Source of the DNA: JBBQQK01 sp038216025
GTDB taxonomy: Bacteria; Patescibacteriota; UBA1384; XYA2-FULL-43-10; 1-14-0-10-43-13
Direction: 5' to 3'
Assembly: GCA_038216025.1 (NCBI GenBank)
Contig: JBBQQK010000001.1
Location: 1 to 48,334, forward strand
DNA length: 48,334 bases
Both the position numbers and the translations under genes were made by a program. The notes under the pieces were generated by a model, which searched no databases, was not told the origin of the DNA, and saw only the letters and a list, made by a program, of their open reading frames with translations. The first letter of the stretch is position 1; each line of letters starts with the position of its first letter. This document shows, piece after piece, positions 33,097-40,060 of the stretch.

Positions 33097-33937
33097 TTAG
33101 AGAAAGATAACGTATTTTACCGGATAAATCTTTTGTTATTTTTAAGTTGTGTTCATCTGCCAACGGAATGGAGTTCTCATCGATCTCCATAATAATTTTT
33201 GTTGTCCTATTTTTGGCTTCTTTCAAAAATAAACTGCTTATTTCTGATCCAATTTCACCCCCAAATATTGCTTCCTTTGGCTCAAATGCAATATCTTTTT
33301 GTAAATTCTTCTGACCTAGCGAGACGTAGGGGAGATTGGCCAAAATAAGGTCGAATTTTTCTGGTAGCTTGTCGTTTGAGAAAAGATCGGATTTGAAAAA
33401 TTTAATTTGATTAGAAACTCCATGTTTTTTTGCATTTTTTTTTGCAACAGATAACGCTTTTTCTGAGTTGTCTACTGCGTAAAGTCGAAAATCATCAGAA
33501 GAGTATTCTTTGATAAGCTCTATGGCCAAAGAGGTAATAATGCAGCCAGATCCGGTACCCATGTCAAGGACGGAAAGCTGCTTAGATTCATTTCTAGCGA
33601 GAAAAACATTTTTGAATGCCTCGAGAGCTTTGGCGACTAAAAATTCTGATTCGGGGCGGGGGATAAGCACAAATTTGTTTACATCAAAATCATGACCATA
33701 AAATTCTTTGGTGCCGGTAATGTAGGCAATTGGAATATATTTTTTTCTTTTGTTTAAGCTTTTTTGGAATTTTAAAATCTGGCTTTCCGATGGTTCATAT
33801 TCCGGATGAGACAACAAAAATGCCTCCGTTATGCGACATTCTTGTTTGAGAAGTATTCTTGCATCGACTGCGCTGGTCTTGATTCCCGCTTTTTCTAATT
33901 GGGATGTTCCGATCTTATATAATTCGCCAATATTCAT
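33089..33937 (-). CDS. prmC: Release factor glutamine methyltransferase PrmC
   Basis: PrmC methylates the Gln of the GGQ motif in RF1 and RF2. The 282-residue protein has the N-terminal helical domain (1-80), the PRPESE motif (93-98), the SAM-binding loop VLDMGTGSGC (123-132) and the active-site tetrapeptide. The latter reads N201-L-P-Y204 instead of the usual NPPY; one of the two prolines is replaced, but the essential Asn, Pro and Tyr remain. It lies downstream of its substrate gene prfA (six bases apart), the usual pairing. Transcription ends at the bidirectional terminator. Confidence 0.95.
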   Translation of the reverse strand: MNIGELYKIGTSQLEKAGIKTSAVDARILLKQECRITEAFLLSHPEYEPSESQILKFQKSLNKRKKYIPIAYITGTKEFYGHDFDVNKFVLIPRPESEFLVAKALEAFKNVFLARNESKQLSVLDMGTGSGCIITSLAIELIKEYSSDDFRLYAVDNSEKALSVAKKNAKKHGVSNQIKFFKSDLFSNDKLPEKFDLILANLPYVSLGQKNLQKDIAFEPKEAIFGGEIGSEISSLFLKEAKNRTTKIIMEIDENSIPLADEHNLKITKDLSGKIRYLSLNI

Positions 33938-33943
33938 GGTAGT

Positions 33944-35011
33944 TTAAATTTCCGTAGTAGCGGCTAATTTTCTGGCTTGATCTTCGGTCGCAAGTGCATC
34001 AAGAATTGATTCTATCTCGCCCATCATTATCTTCGGAAGTGAATGCCAAGATTGATTGATTCGATGATCGGTCACTCTATCTTGCGGAAAATTATAAGTG
34101 CGAATTTTTTCCGAACGATCGCCGGTTCCAATTTGCGAACGGCGAGCGTCCCCTCTTTCTTTGGCGAGGCGTTCTTGTTCTGCATCTAAAAGCCTGGCCC
34201 TTAAAATATTTAGTGCTTTTGCTTTGTTCTTTAGTTGGCTTTTTTCATCTTGGCATGAGACTACAATTCCTGATGGCAAATGTGTTATCCTGACTGCCGA
34301 ATCTGTGGTGTTTACCGACTGTCCACCTGGGCCGGACGCTCTGAAAACATCAATTCTGATTTCTTCTGGTTTAATCTCAATTTCTGCTTCTTCAGCTTCT
34401 GCTAGAACGGCAACAGTTATAGTGGAAGTATGAACTCTACCTGATTTTTCAGTTTCAGGCACTCTTTGAACGCGATGAACACCGCTTTCATATTTCATCT
34501 TGGAATAAACCCTCTCGCCTTGGATTTGAAAACTGATAGACTTGATACCACCTATGCCCGAGGTCTGGGATGCCAGTATTTCGATTCTCCAGCTTTGTGA
34601 TTCTGCATATCGGCTATACATTCTGAATATTTCTGCCGCAAACAATTCCGACTCCTCTCCTCCGGCAGCCGGTCTTATTTCCACAATTACATTTTTTTTA
34701 TCATTTATGTCTTGTGGCAAAAGAGATAATTTTAGTGCAACCTCAAGTTTATTTTTTTCTTCGTCTAAATCCCCTAGCTCTATCGAGGCGATTTCTTTTA
34801 GTTCTTCGTCGTCTTCTGTGGCGATTATTTCTTTATTTTCTTTGATGTTTCTTTGTACATTAAAATAACGCTCGATATTTTTTGCCATTTCGTCTAAATC
34901 CGATTTTTCCTTTGCTGCCTTTGTAAGCTCTTCTTGAGAAGCATCGGGACGATGCAGTATTTGATCAAGCTCTTTGTAGTGTTTTAAAATGTTTTGGAGA
35001 CGATCATTCAT
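33944..35011 (-). CDS. prfA: Peptide chain release factor 1
   Basis: RF1 terminates translation at UAA and UAG. The 355-residue protein has the stop-codon-reading P-x-T tripeptide (Pro185-Glu-Thr187 in VQRVPETE), which marks RF1 rather than RF2 (SPF). It also has the catalytic GGQ at 229-231 in ASGPGGQSVNT and the RIHTS-like RVHTS motif. Since TGA is used as a stop here, an RF2 gene should exist elsewhere. prmC follows directly. An extended -10 candidate (TG-T-AATAAT on the minus strand, 35047-35055) lies 36 bases upstream, just after the rpmE terminator. Confidence 0.97.
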   Translation of the reverse strand: MNDRLQNILKHYKELDQILHRPDASQEELTKAAKEKSDLDEMAKNIERYFNVQRNIKENKEIIATEDDEELKEIASIELGDLDEEKNKLEVALKLSLLPQDINDKKNVIVEIRPAAGGEESELFAAEIFRMYSRYAESQSWRIEILASQTSGIGGIKSISFQIQGERVYSKMKYESGVHRVQRVPETEKSGRVHTSTITVAVLAEAEEAEIEIKPEEIRIDVFRASGPGGQSVNTTDSAVRITHLPSGIVVSCQDEKSQLKNKAKALNILRARLLDAEQERLAKERGDARRSQIGTGDRSEKIRTYNFPQDRVTDHRINQSWHSLPKIMMGEIESILDALATEDQARKLAATTEI

Positions 35012-35057
35012 GATGAAATATTAATTAATTGTTTTGTTACAATATCATTATTACAAA

Positions 35058-35094
35058 AAGCCAGCTAAAAATTAAAGTATTTTAAAGCTGGCTT
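35058..35094 (-). terminator. Terminator of rpmE
   Basis: AAGCCAGCT (35058-35066) and AGCTGGCTT (35086-35094) form a nine-base-pair stem with a 19-base A/T-rich loop. On the minus strand the second arm runs into five T's, giving a usable U tract. It lies between rpmE and prfA, both on minus. Confidence 0.7.
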
Positions 35095-35108
35095 AAATAT
35101 AAATTTAG

Positions 35109-35375
35109 CTATTTGTCGTTTTTTGCTTCTGTTGGAACGACTTCTTTTTTGATAGTAGCATCTTTGCTCTTTTGTGCAGCAGCGATACGAGCTCTGAATT
35201 TATCAACTCGTCCTGCAGCATCGAGAAGTTTTTGTTTGCCTGTATAGAACGGATGGCAAGCAGCACAGATTTCAACACTAAAATTAGACTCTGTTGAGCC
35301 AATCGTATATGTTGCTCCGCATGCGCACTTAACGACTGCATCTTTATTGTATGTTGGGTGAATTCCTTCTTTCAT
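35109..35375 (-). CDS. rpmE: 50S ribosomal protein L31, zinc-binding type
   Basis: L31 bridges the ribosomal subunits. The 88-residue protein starts with the family signature MKEGIHP and carries the four zinc-site Cys as C-x-C (KCACGATY) and C-x-x-C (ICAACHPFYTG), so it is the zinc-containing form. It then has an Ala/Lys-rich tail of about 30 residues, longer than the roughly 70-residue E. coli protein. AAAGGA precedes the ATG by five bases. It is expressed from a good promoter and followed by its own terminator. Confidence 0.96.
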   Translation of the reverse strand: MKEGIHPTYNKDAVVKCACGATYTIGSTESNFSVEICAACHPFYTGKQKLLDAAGRVDKFRARIAAAQKSKDATIKKEVVPTEAKNDK

Positions 35376-35399
35376 CTTTTTCCTTTTATTTACCTTGAT

Positions 35400-35428
35400 A
35401 GAATATCATAATTTGTTGGTTAGGTCAA
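35400..35428 (-). promoter_or_regulatory. Promoter of rpmE
   Basis: On the minus strand TTGACC (35428-35423), a 17-base spacer and TG-A-TATTCT (-10 hexamer 35405-35400) make a strong extended promoter. The leader would be about 18 bases and contains AAAGGA. Confidence 0.65.
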
Positions 35429-35473
35429 CTTTTTAGCGACGTAGTAATTTATTATTAAAACAAATCAATGATA

Positions 35474-35502
35474 TTGTCAAATGATCAATTTTATGTTAGT
35501 CT
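35474..35502 (+). promoter_or_regulatory. Promoter of the rpsB-tsf region
   Basis: TTGTCA (35474-35479), 17-base spacer, and TG-T-TAGTCT with -10 hexamer at 35497-35502. Start of transcription near 35509 would give a leader of about 200 bases before rpsB. Confidence 0.6.
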
Positions 35503-35552
35503 AATAAAGATTTAAGCAATCTGCTTCACGCTCAGGCGGAAGTAAATAATCA

Positions 35553-35685
35553 CGTTTCTCTCAAAATTCTTTCCTTTTGATTCAAAAGGGTGTGAAACGG
35601 TAGTAAAAAAGAATTAGTATTTATTAACAAATTTATTTTAGCCTAGGTTGAAGCGCCGTATCTTAATAGGTGCCGTTAAACCTAT
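35553..35685 (+). promoter_or_regulatory. Structured rpsB leader (candidate S2 autoregulatory RNA)
   Basis: An outer stem CGTTTC (35553-35558) / GAAACG (35594-35599) encloses an inner hairpin CCTTTTG/CAAAAGG (35573-35579/35583-35589). Downstream, ACCTAT (35680-35685) can pair with ATAGGT (35666-35671), while AACCTA (35679-35684) can pair with TAGGTT (35644-35649). These two pairings exclude each other. The ribosome site AAAGGA (35697-35702) follows. Several bacterial S2 mRNAs are autoregulated; homology to those leaders is not shown here. Confidence 0.35.
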
Positions 35686-35712
35686 GTTTTAAAATGAAAG
35701 GAAACTTAAACT

Positions 35713-36414
35713 ATGGCTAAATTGCCAACTCTTCGTGAAATGTTAGACGCAGGCGCTCACTTTGGTCACCGAACATCTAGGTGGCATCCCAAAATGGATC
35801 CATATATTTTTATGGCCAAATCCGGAGTTCATGTAGTTAATTTGGAAAAAACAGCGGAAAATTTAGAAAAGTCAGTTAACTATGCCAAAGAGATTGTTTC
35901 TAAAGGCAAGATGATTTTATTCATCGGGTCCAAAAAGCAAACAGCAGATATTATTAAAAAGGCAGCACTTGAGTGTGGCATGCCATATACTAATTATCGC
36001 TGGATAGGCGGTACTCTTACAAATTTCACAGCCATTAAAGCTGCGGTAAATAAATTCAAAAAAAACAAAGAACTTCTTGGGGATACAAGGGCAATGGATG
36101 CGATGTCTAAAAAAGAATTGTCTCGATTGAGAAAAGGCGTAGAAAAAGCAGAAAAAACGCTAGGTGGTTTGATCAGCATGGACAGAAAACCGGATGCTTT
36201 GTTTGTTTTGAGTGCTCATGATGAGATTATTGCTCTTAAAGAAGCTATTAATGAGCAAGTGCCGGTTATCGCAATCGTCGATACCAACACGGACCCAACA
36301 AATATTGCTTACCCTATCCCAGCTAATGACGATGCGACAAAATCAGTTGATCTATTCTGTCGCGTTATGTCAGAAGCAATCAAAGAAAGCAAATCGATAG
36401 CTAAAAAAGAGTAA
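35713..36414 (+). CDS. rpsB: 30S ribosomal protein S2
   Basis: S2 is a late-assembling small-subunit protein. The 233-residue product has the canonical LREMLDAGAHFGHRTSRWHPKMDPYIF N-terminus, the RWIGGTLTNF motif and the FVLSAHDEIIALKEA and PVIAIVDTNTDP blocks. AAAGGA lies ten bases before the ATG. It has a long, structured leader and its own promoter, and is followed by tsf, frr and rseP in the order common in bacteria (pyrH, often between tsf and frr, is absent). Confidence 0.97.
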   Translation: MAKLPTLREMLDAGAHFGHRTSRWHPKMDPYIFMAKSGVHVVNLEKTAENLEKSVNYAKEIVSKGKMILFIGSKKQTADIIKKAALECGMPYTNYRWIGGTLTNFTAIKAAVNKFKKNKELLGDTRAMDAMSKKELSRLRKGVEKAEKTLGGLISMDRKPDALFVLSAHDEIIALKEAINEQVPVIAIVDTNTDPTNIAYPIPANDDATKSVDLFCRVMSEAIKESKSIAKKE

Positions 36415-36419
36415 ATTTG

Positions 36420-36460
36420 TTGGATAATCCAATAATTATTTAATTCATTTAGATTATAAT
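36420..36460 (+). promoter_or_regulatory. Small hairpin and TATAAT box between rpsB and tsf
   Basis: TTGGA-TAA-TCCAA (36420-36432) is a five-base-pair hairpin followed by an A/T-rich run, at best a weak terminator. A perfect TATAAT at 36455-36460 lies 20 bases before tsf, whose AAGGAG is at 36470-36475. This suggests that tsf has at least partly independent transcription. Confidence 0.35.
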
Positions 36461-36480
36461 TTATGTACTAAGGAGCTAAT

Positions 36481-37074
36481 ATGGGAACAACAGCCCAAGA
36501 GATCGCTCAGCTTCGAGCTAAAACCGGTTTAGGCATGATGGAATGCAAAAAGGCATTGGTTGAAGCAAATGGAGATGAGAACAAAGCAATTGAGATCCTA
36601 AGACAAAAGGGTGCCGCAAAAGCTGAGAAAAAATCAGTTAGAGCGACTGAGTCTGGATTAATTGACACTTATATTCACGGCGAAGGTAAAATAGGCGCTA
36701 TGGTTGAGGTTTTGTCTGAAACTGATTTTGTGGCAAGGAACGAAGAGTTTAAAGCCTTTGTTCATGACATTGCACTGCACGTGGCAGCCGTTGATCCGCA
36801 GTATATTTCAGAAAAAGAGGTTCCTCAAGAAGAAGTTGAAAAACAAAAGAATATTTTTATCGAACAAGTAAAAGCCCAGGGTAAGCCAGAAAACATTGTC
36901 GAGAAGATTGTTGAAGGTAAAATGAACAAATATTTTTCAGAAATTTGCCTCTTGAAACAACCTTTTGTAAAGAACGAAGACCTAACCATAGAAGAACTTT
37001 TAAGAGATAATATCGCCAAAATTGGCGAAAATCTAGTTATTTCAAAAATTGCGAGATTTGAATTAGGCAAGTAA
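36481..37074 (+). CDS. tsf: Elongation factor Ts
   Basis: EF-Ts recycles EF-Tu-GDP. The 197-residue protein has the N-terminal UBA-like helix bundle (AQLRAKTGLGMMECKKALVEANGDENKAIEILRQKG) and the core motif VEVLSETDFVARNEEF. It is of the short class (like Thermus, about 196 residues) with a single core repeat, so it is not truncated. AAGGAG sits six bases before the ATG. Confidence 0.96.
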   Translation: MGTTAQEIAQLRAKTGLGMMECKKALVEANGDENKAIEILRQKGAAKAEKKSVRATESGLIDTYIHGEGKIGAMVEVLSETDFVARNEEFKAFVHDIALHVAAVDPQYISEKEVPQEEVEKQKNIFIEQVKAQGKPENIVEKIVEGKMNKYFSEICLLKQPFVKNEDLTIEELLRDNIAKIGENLVISKIARFELGK

Positions 37075-37092
37075 ACTGATATTATAAAAATA

Positions 37093-37119
37093 GAACTAAA
37101 CAATGATTCGTTTTAGTTC
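37093..37119 (+). promoter_or_regulatory. Hairpin between tsf and frr
   Basis: GAACTAAA (37093-37100) pairs perfectly with TTTAGTTC (37112-37119) around an 11-base loop. No T run follows, so it is more likely an mRNA stability or partial-termination element than an efficient terminator. The frr ribosome site follows at 37132-37135. Confidence 0.35.
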
Positions 37120-37139
37120 CTATTAATGAATAGGAGTAT

Positions 37140-37697
37140 ATGGTAGACACGATAATCCAAGAAACTAAACCTAAAATGGATTCGGCCATTTCTGTTCTCC
37201 GAGATGACTTATCCAAAATTCGTACAGGCAGGGCCAACCCTGCAATTTTAGATGGAATAAGAGTTAGCTATTATGGCTCTACCTCTTCTTTAAAAGAGGT
37301 GGCCTCAATTTCTGTTCCTGAATCAACTATAATCGCAATCAAACCTTGGGATAGAAACTCTCTGGGTAGCATAGAAACGGCAATCAGAAATTCTGATTTG
37401 GGCTTATCTCCAGTCAACGATGGAACTCAAGTTCGTTTAATTTTGCCTCCTTTGACAGAAGAGAGAAGAAAAGAAATTGTAACTCAAGTTAAAAAAAGCG
37501 GAGAACTGGCCAAAGTAAATTTGAGGAATATAAGAAGCGAAGCTTGGAACAAGGTCCAGGCTGGGATTAAAAGCAAGGAAGTGACCGAAGACGATAAGTA
37601 TGGCGCGGAGGAAAGCCTTAACAAGCTTATCTCTGAGAGAAATAAAGACATAGACAAGATCGTTCTCGACAAAGAGAGCGAATTAATGAAGATATAA
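37140..37697 (+). CDS. frr: Ribosome recycling factor
   Basis: RRF splits post-termination ribosomes with EF-G. The 185-residue length is standard. The motifs LRTGRANPAILD-like KIRTGRANPAILDGIRVSYYG, the IKPWDRNSLGSIETAIRNSDLGLSPVNDGTQVRL block and LTEERRKEIVTQVKK are diagnostic. AGGAG (37132-37136) precedes the ATG at 37140. It lies 66 bases after tsf. Confidence 0.97.
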   Translation: MVDTIIQETKPKMDSAISVLRDDLSKIRTGRANPAILDGIRVSYYGSTSSLKEVASISVPESTIIAIKPWDRNSLGSIETAIRNSDLGLSPVNDGTQVRLILPPLTEERRKEIVTQVKKSGELAKVNLRNIRSEAWNKVQAGIKSKEVTEDDKYGAEESLNKLISERNKDIDKIVLDKESELMKI

Positions 37698-37726
37698 TTT
37701 ACAATAGCAATAAGCGATAGGCAAAC

Positions 37727-38812
37727 ATGTTTTTAACAATAATAGCTTTCATAGTAGTTCTCGGTATTCTTGTAATCGTACATGAGTTAGGCCACTTTAT
37801 AGCCGCCAAAAAAGCCAATGTAAAAGTGGAAGAATTTGCTATCGGATTTCCTCCCCGAATATATTCTAAGAAAAAGGGCGAGACACAGTATTCGATCAAT
37901 TTAATACCTCTCGGTGGCTACGTAAAAATGCTGGGAGAGCTAGAGGCGTCAAATGATAAAAGGGCTTTCGAAAATCAAAAACCAGGTAAAAGATTCATAA
38001 TCTCAATTGCTGGGGTTGTGATGAATCTAGTTTTGGCCTGGCTGCTTTTAACCATTGGTTTTATGGTAGGAATGTCACCCATAGTTTCAACTGCCGATAG
38101 TATTCCTGGTAAAAAATTAAGTTCCGAAATTATAATCGCAGATATCGCCAAAGATTCGCCTGCCGAAGCGGCCAGTTTGGAACCTAACGATGTGGCCCTC
38201 AAGGGAATTTTCGGCGAAGAAGTGGTAGAATTCAAATCCGCCCAAGATTTATCCGCATTTACTTCGAATCACAAAAATCAATCGGTATATATAGTTGTTA
38301 AAAGGGAAAACCAAGAGATCAAAAAAGAAGTTTTTCTTTCTGGTAAAAACGAGGCGCCTTTAGGGGTGAGTATTGTAGAGAAGTCGGTAGTCAGAGTTCC
38401 ATGGTACAAGGCCCCCTATGTAGCTTTGCGCGAAACTTACGATATTACGAAGTTAACAGGACAATTTTTAACAGGTTTCTTCAAAAACTTGTTGTCTAAG
38501 GGCCAAGTATCCGAAGAAGTAGGCGGGCCAGTGGCCATTTACGTATATACCGGCTTGGCAGTTAAGGCGGGAGCAATGGTGCTTTTACAATTCGTAGCCC
38601 TTCTATCCATAAATCTTGCTTTAATTAATATTCTACCCTTCCCTGCTTTGGACGGCGGAAGAATCTTGTTCATTCTCTTAGAAAAGCTGTTTGGAAAAAA
38701 AATAGTAAAAGAGAAAATTGAAAACATAATTCACACGGCAGGATTTGCTCTATTGATATTGTTAATAATTGCTATCACCTACCGCGACATTGCAAGACTG
38801 ATTGCTAAGTAA
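37727..38812 (+). CDS. rseP: Intramembrane site-2 metalloprotease RseP
   Basis: RseP/S2P-family enzymes cleave TM segments, for instance of anti-sigma factors or signal-peptide remnants. The 361-residue protein has the zinc motif HELGH (19-23) in the first TM helix, a PDZ domain after TM2 (roughly 130-200), and the third-ligand motif PALDGGRILF near the C-terminal TM helices. The position after frr matches the frequent frr-uppS-cdsA-dxr-rseP-proS order with the lipid and isoprenoid genes missing. No strong ribosome site is seen. Confidence 0.95.
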   Translation: MFLTIIAFIVVLGILVIVHELGHFIAAKKANVKVEEFAIGFPPRIYSKKKGETQYSINLIPLGGYVKMLGELEASNDKRAFENQKPGKRFIISIAGVVMNLVLAWLLLTIGFMVGMSPIVSTADSIPGKKLSSEIIIADIAKDSPAEAASLEPNDVALKGIFGEEVVEFKSAQDLSAFTSNHKNQSVYIVVKRENQEIKKEVFLSGKNEAPLGVSIVEKSVVRVPWYKAPYVALRETYDITKLTGQFLTGFFKNLLSKGQVSEEVGGPVAIYVYTGLAVKAGAMVLLQFVALLSINLALINILPFPALDGGRILFILLEKLFGKKIVKEKIENIIHTAGFALLILLIIAITYRDIARLIAK

Positions 38813-38827
38813 AAATAGGACTATTGT

Positions 38828-40060
38828 ATGAAACAATCACATCTTTTCTATAAAACACGAAAAGAGGTTCCGTCAGATGCTGATTCTATTAACGCTTCTT
38901 ATCTGATAAGGGCTGGCTTTGTTGAAAAGCAGATGGCAGGGGCGTATGCACTATTGCCTTTGGGTCTGCGTGTGATAAAGAGAATACAGAATATCGTCAG
39001 ACAGGAGATGGACTCGATTGGTGGACAGGAACTTTTGATGAATGTTCTCCAACCGAAAGAAATATATTCCGAAACCGGACGCTGGGAAAAAATGGAAGAA
39101 ATCTTATATAAGATTCAGACTCAAAATGGCAAGGAATTGGCCCTTGGTCCTACTCATGAGGAACAGGTTGTAACTTTAGCCAAAGGGGTTATTTCTTCAT
39201 ACAGAGACTTGCCGAAAGCTGTTTATCAAATTCAGACAAAATTCAGAAAAGAAGCCAGAGCCAAGTCAGGTCTGCTGCGGGGCAGGGAGTTTATCATGAA
39301 AGATATGTATAGTTTTCATGACGGAGAGGAAGATTTTGAAAAATTCTATGAACTATCAAAGAAAGTGTACCTAAAAATTTTCGGACGCTTCGGGCTTGAA
39401 GTTAAAATTGTTGAAGCCTCTGGCGGTGTTTTTTCTGAATTCTCCCACGAGTTTCAGTTGCTTACTCCTCAGGGAGAAGATGAGATTTATTATTGTAATA
39501 AATGTGATTTTGCTCAAAACAAAGAAATTGCACAATTCAAAGCTGGAGATAAATGCCCAAATTGTGACGGTGAAATTCTGGTTTCAAACGGGATTGAAGT
39601 CGGCAACATCTTCCCTCTTAGTACTACTTTTGCTGAGCAAATTGGCTGCAAATATATAACCAATGAAGGCAAAGAGCAATATCCTGTCATGGGTTGTTAT
39701 GGCCTCGGAATTACTAGGTGTCTCGGCTCTGTGGTGGAGATAATGTATGACAACGCTAAAAACAGAATGGTATGGCCGAAAGAAGTAGCGCCTTTCGATA
39801 TTCATATTATATCTTTGAATAAAAATGATATTGCTGATTCGTTGTATGAAAGACTTGGACCAAAGTTTGAGGTATTGTACGATGATCGAGAGTTGTCTGC
39901 AGGTCAAAAGTTCGCAGAAGCAGACCTAGTAGGCTGTCCAATCAGACTGATTGTTTCAGGCAAATCATTAGAGGCTGGAGGCATAGAAGTTATTGACATG
40001 TCTAAAAACAGTAGTACAATAGTGCCTATAGAAAATATTGAAAAAATTCTAAATGAATAA
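38828..40060 (+). CDS. proS: Prolyl-tRNA synthetase, compact form lacking the editing domain
   Basis: This enzyme charges tRNA-Pro. The 410-residue protein has the class II core with motif 1 (GLRVIKRIQNIVRQEMDSIGGQELLM), the TxE loop ALGPTHEE, motif 2 FRKEARAKSGLLRGREFIMKDMYSF and motif 3 GCYGLGITRCLGSVVE, then a complete anticodon domain. The usual bacterial editing insertion (about 180 residues between SHEFQ and GIEVGNIF) is replaced by about 40 residues carrying C223-x-x-C226 and C243-x-x-C246, a small zinc ribbon. Compact ProRS forms without the editing domain are known. It overlaps the UvrC gene by eight bases. Confidence 0.95.
   Translation: MKQSHLFYKTRKEVPSDADSINASYLIRAGFVEKQMAGAYALLPLGLRVIKRIQNIVRQEMDSIGGQELLMNVLQPKEIYSETGRWEKMEEILYKIQTQNGKELALGPTHEEQVVTLAKGVISSYRDLPKAVYQIQTKFRKEARAKSGLLRGREFIMKDMYSFHDGEEDFEKFYELSKKVYLKIFGRFGLEVKIVEASGGVFSEFSHEFQLLTPQGEDEIYYCNKCDFAQNKEIAQFKAGDKCPNCDGEILVSNGIEVGNIFPLSTTFAEQIGCKYITNEGKEQYPVMGCYGLGITRCLGSVVEIMYDNAKNRMVWPKEVAPFDIHIISLNKNDIADSLYERLGPKFEVLYDDRELSAGQKFAEADLVGCPIRLIVSGKSLEAGGIEVIDMSKNSSTIVPIENIEKILNE

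Larger units (their letters stand above)
35376..35712. other. Divergent intergenic region rpmE-rpsB (337 bases)
   Basis: No gene is seen here. The stretch holds back-to-back promoters for rpmE (minus) and rpsB (plus), with -35 boxes about 45 bases apart. Next comes an rpsB leader of about 200 bases with an inner/outer hairpin at 35553-35599 and competing hairpins at 35644-35685. Confidence 0.7.

Noticed and set aside
35105..35341. A second minus-strand frame overlapping rpmE.
   Set aside because: The other frame is a clear L31 with all four zinc Cys; this one is its out-of-frame shadow.
37012..37030. A TCGCCAA/TTGGCGA palindrome in tsf.
   Set aside because: It lies within the conserved coding sequence, has no T run and is short enough to arise by chance.
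36481..37074. Short EF-Ts taken as a truncated gene.
   Set aside because: At 197 residues it matches the normal short class of EF-Ts; nothing is missing from the N-terminal or core motifs.
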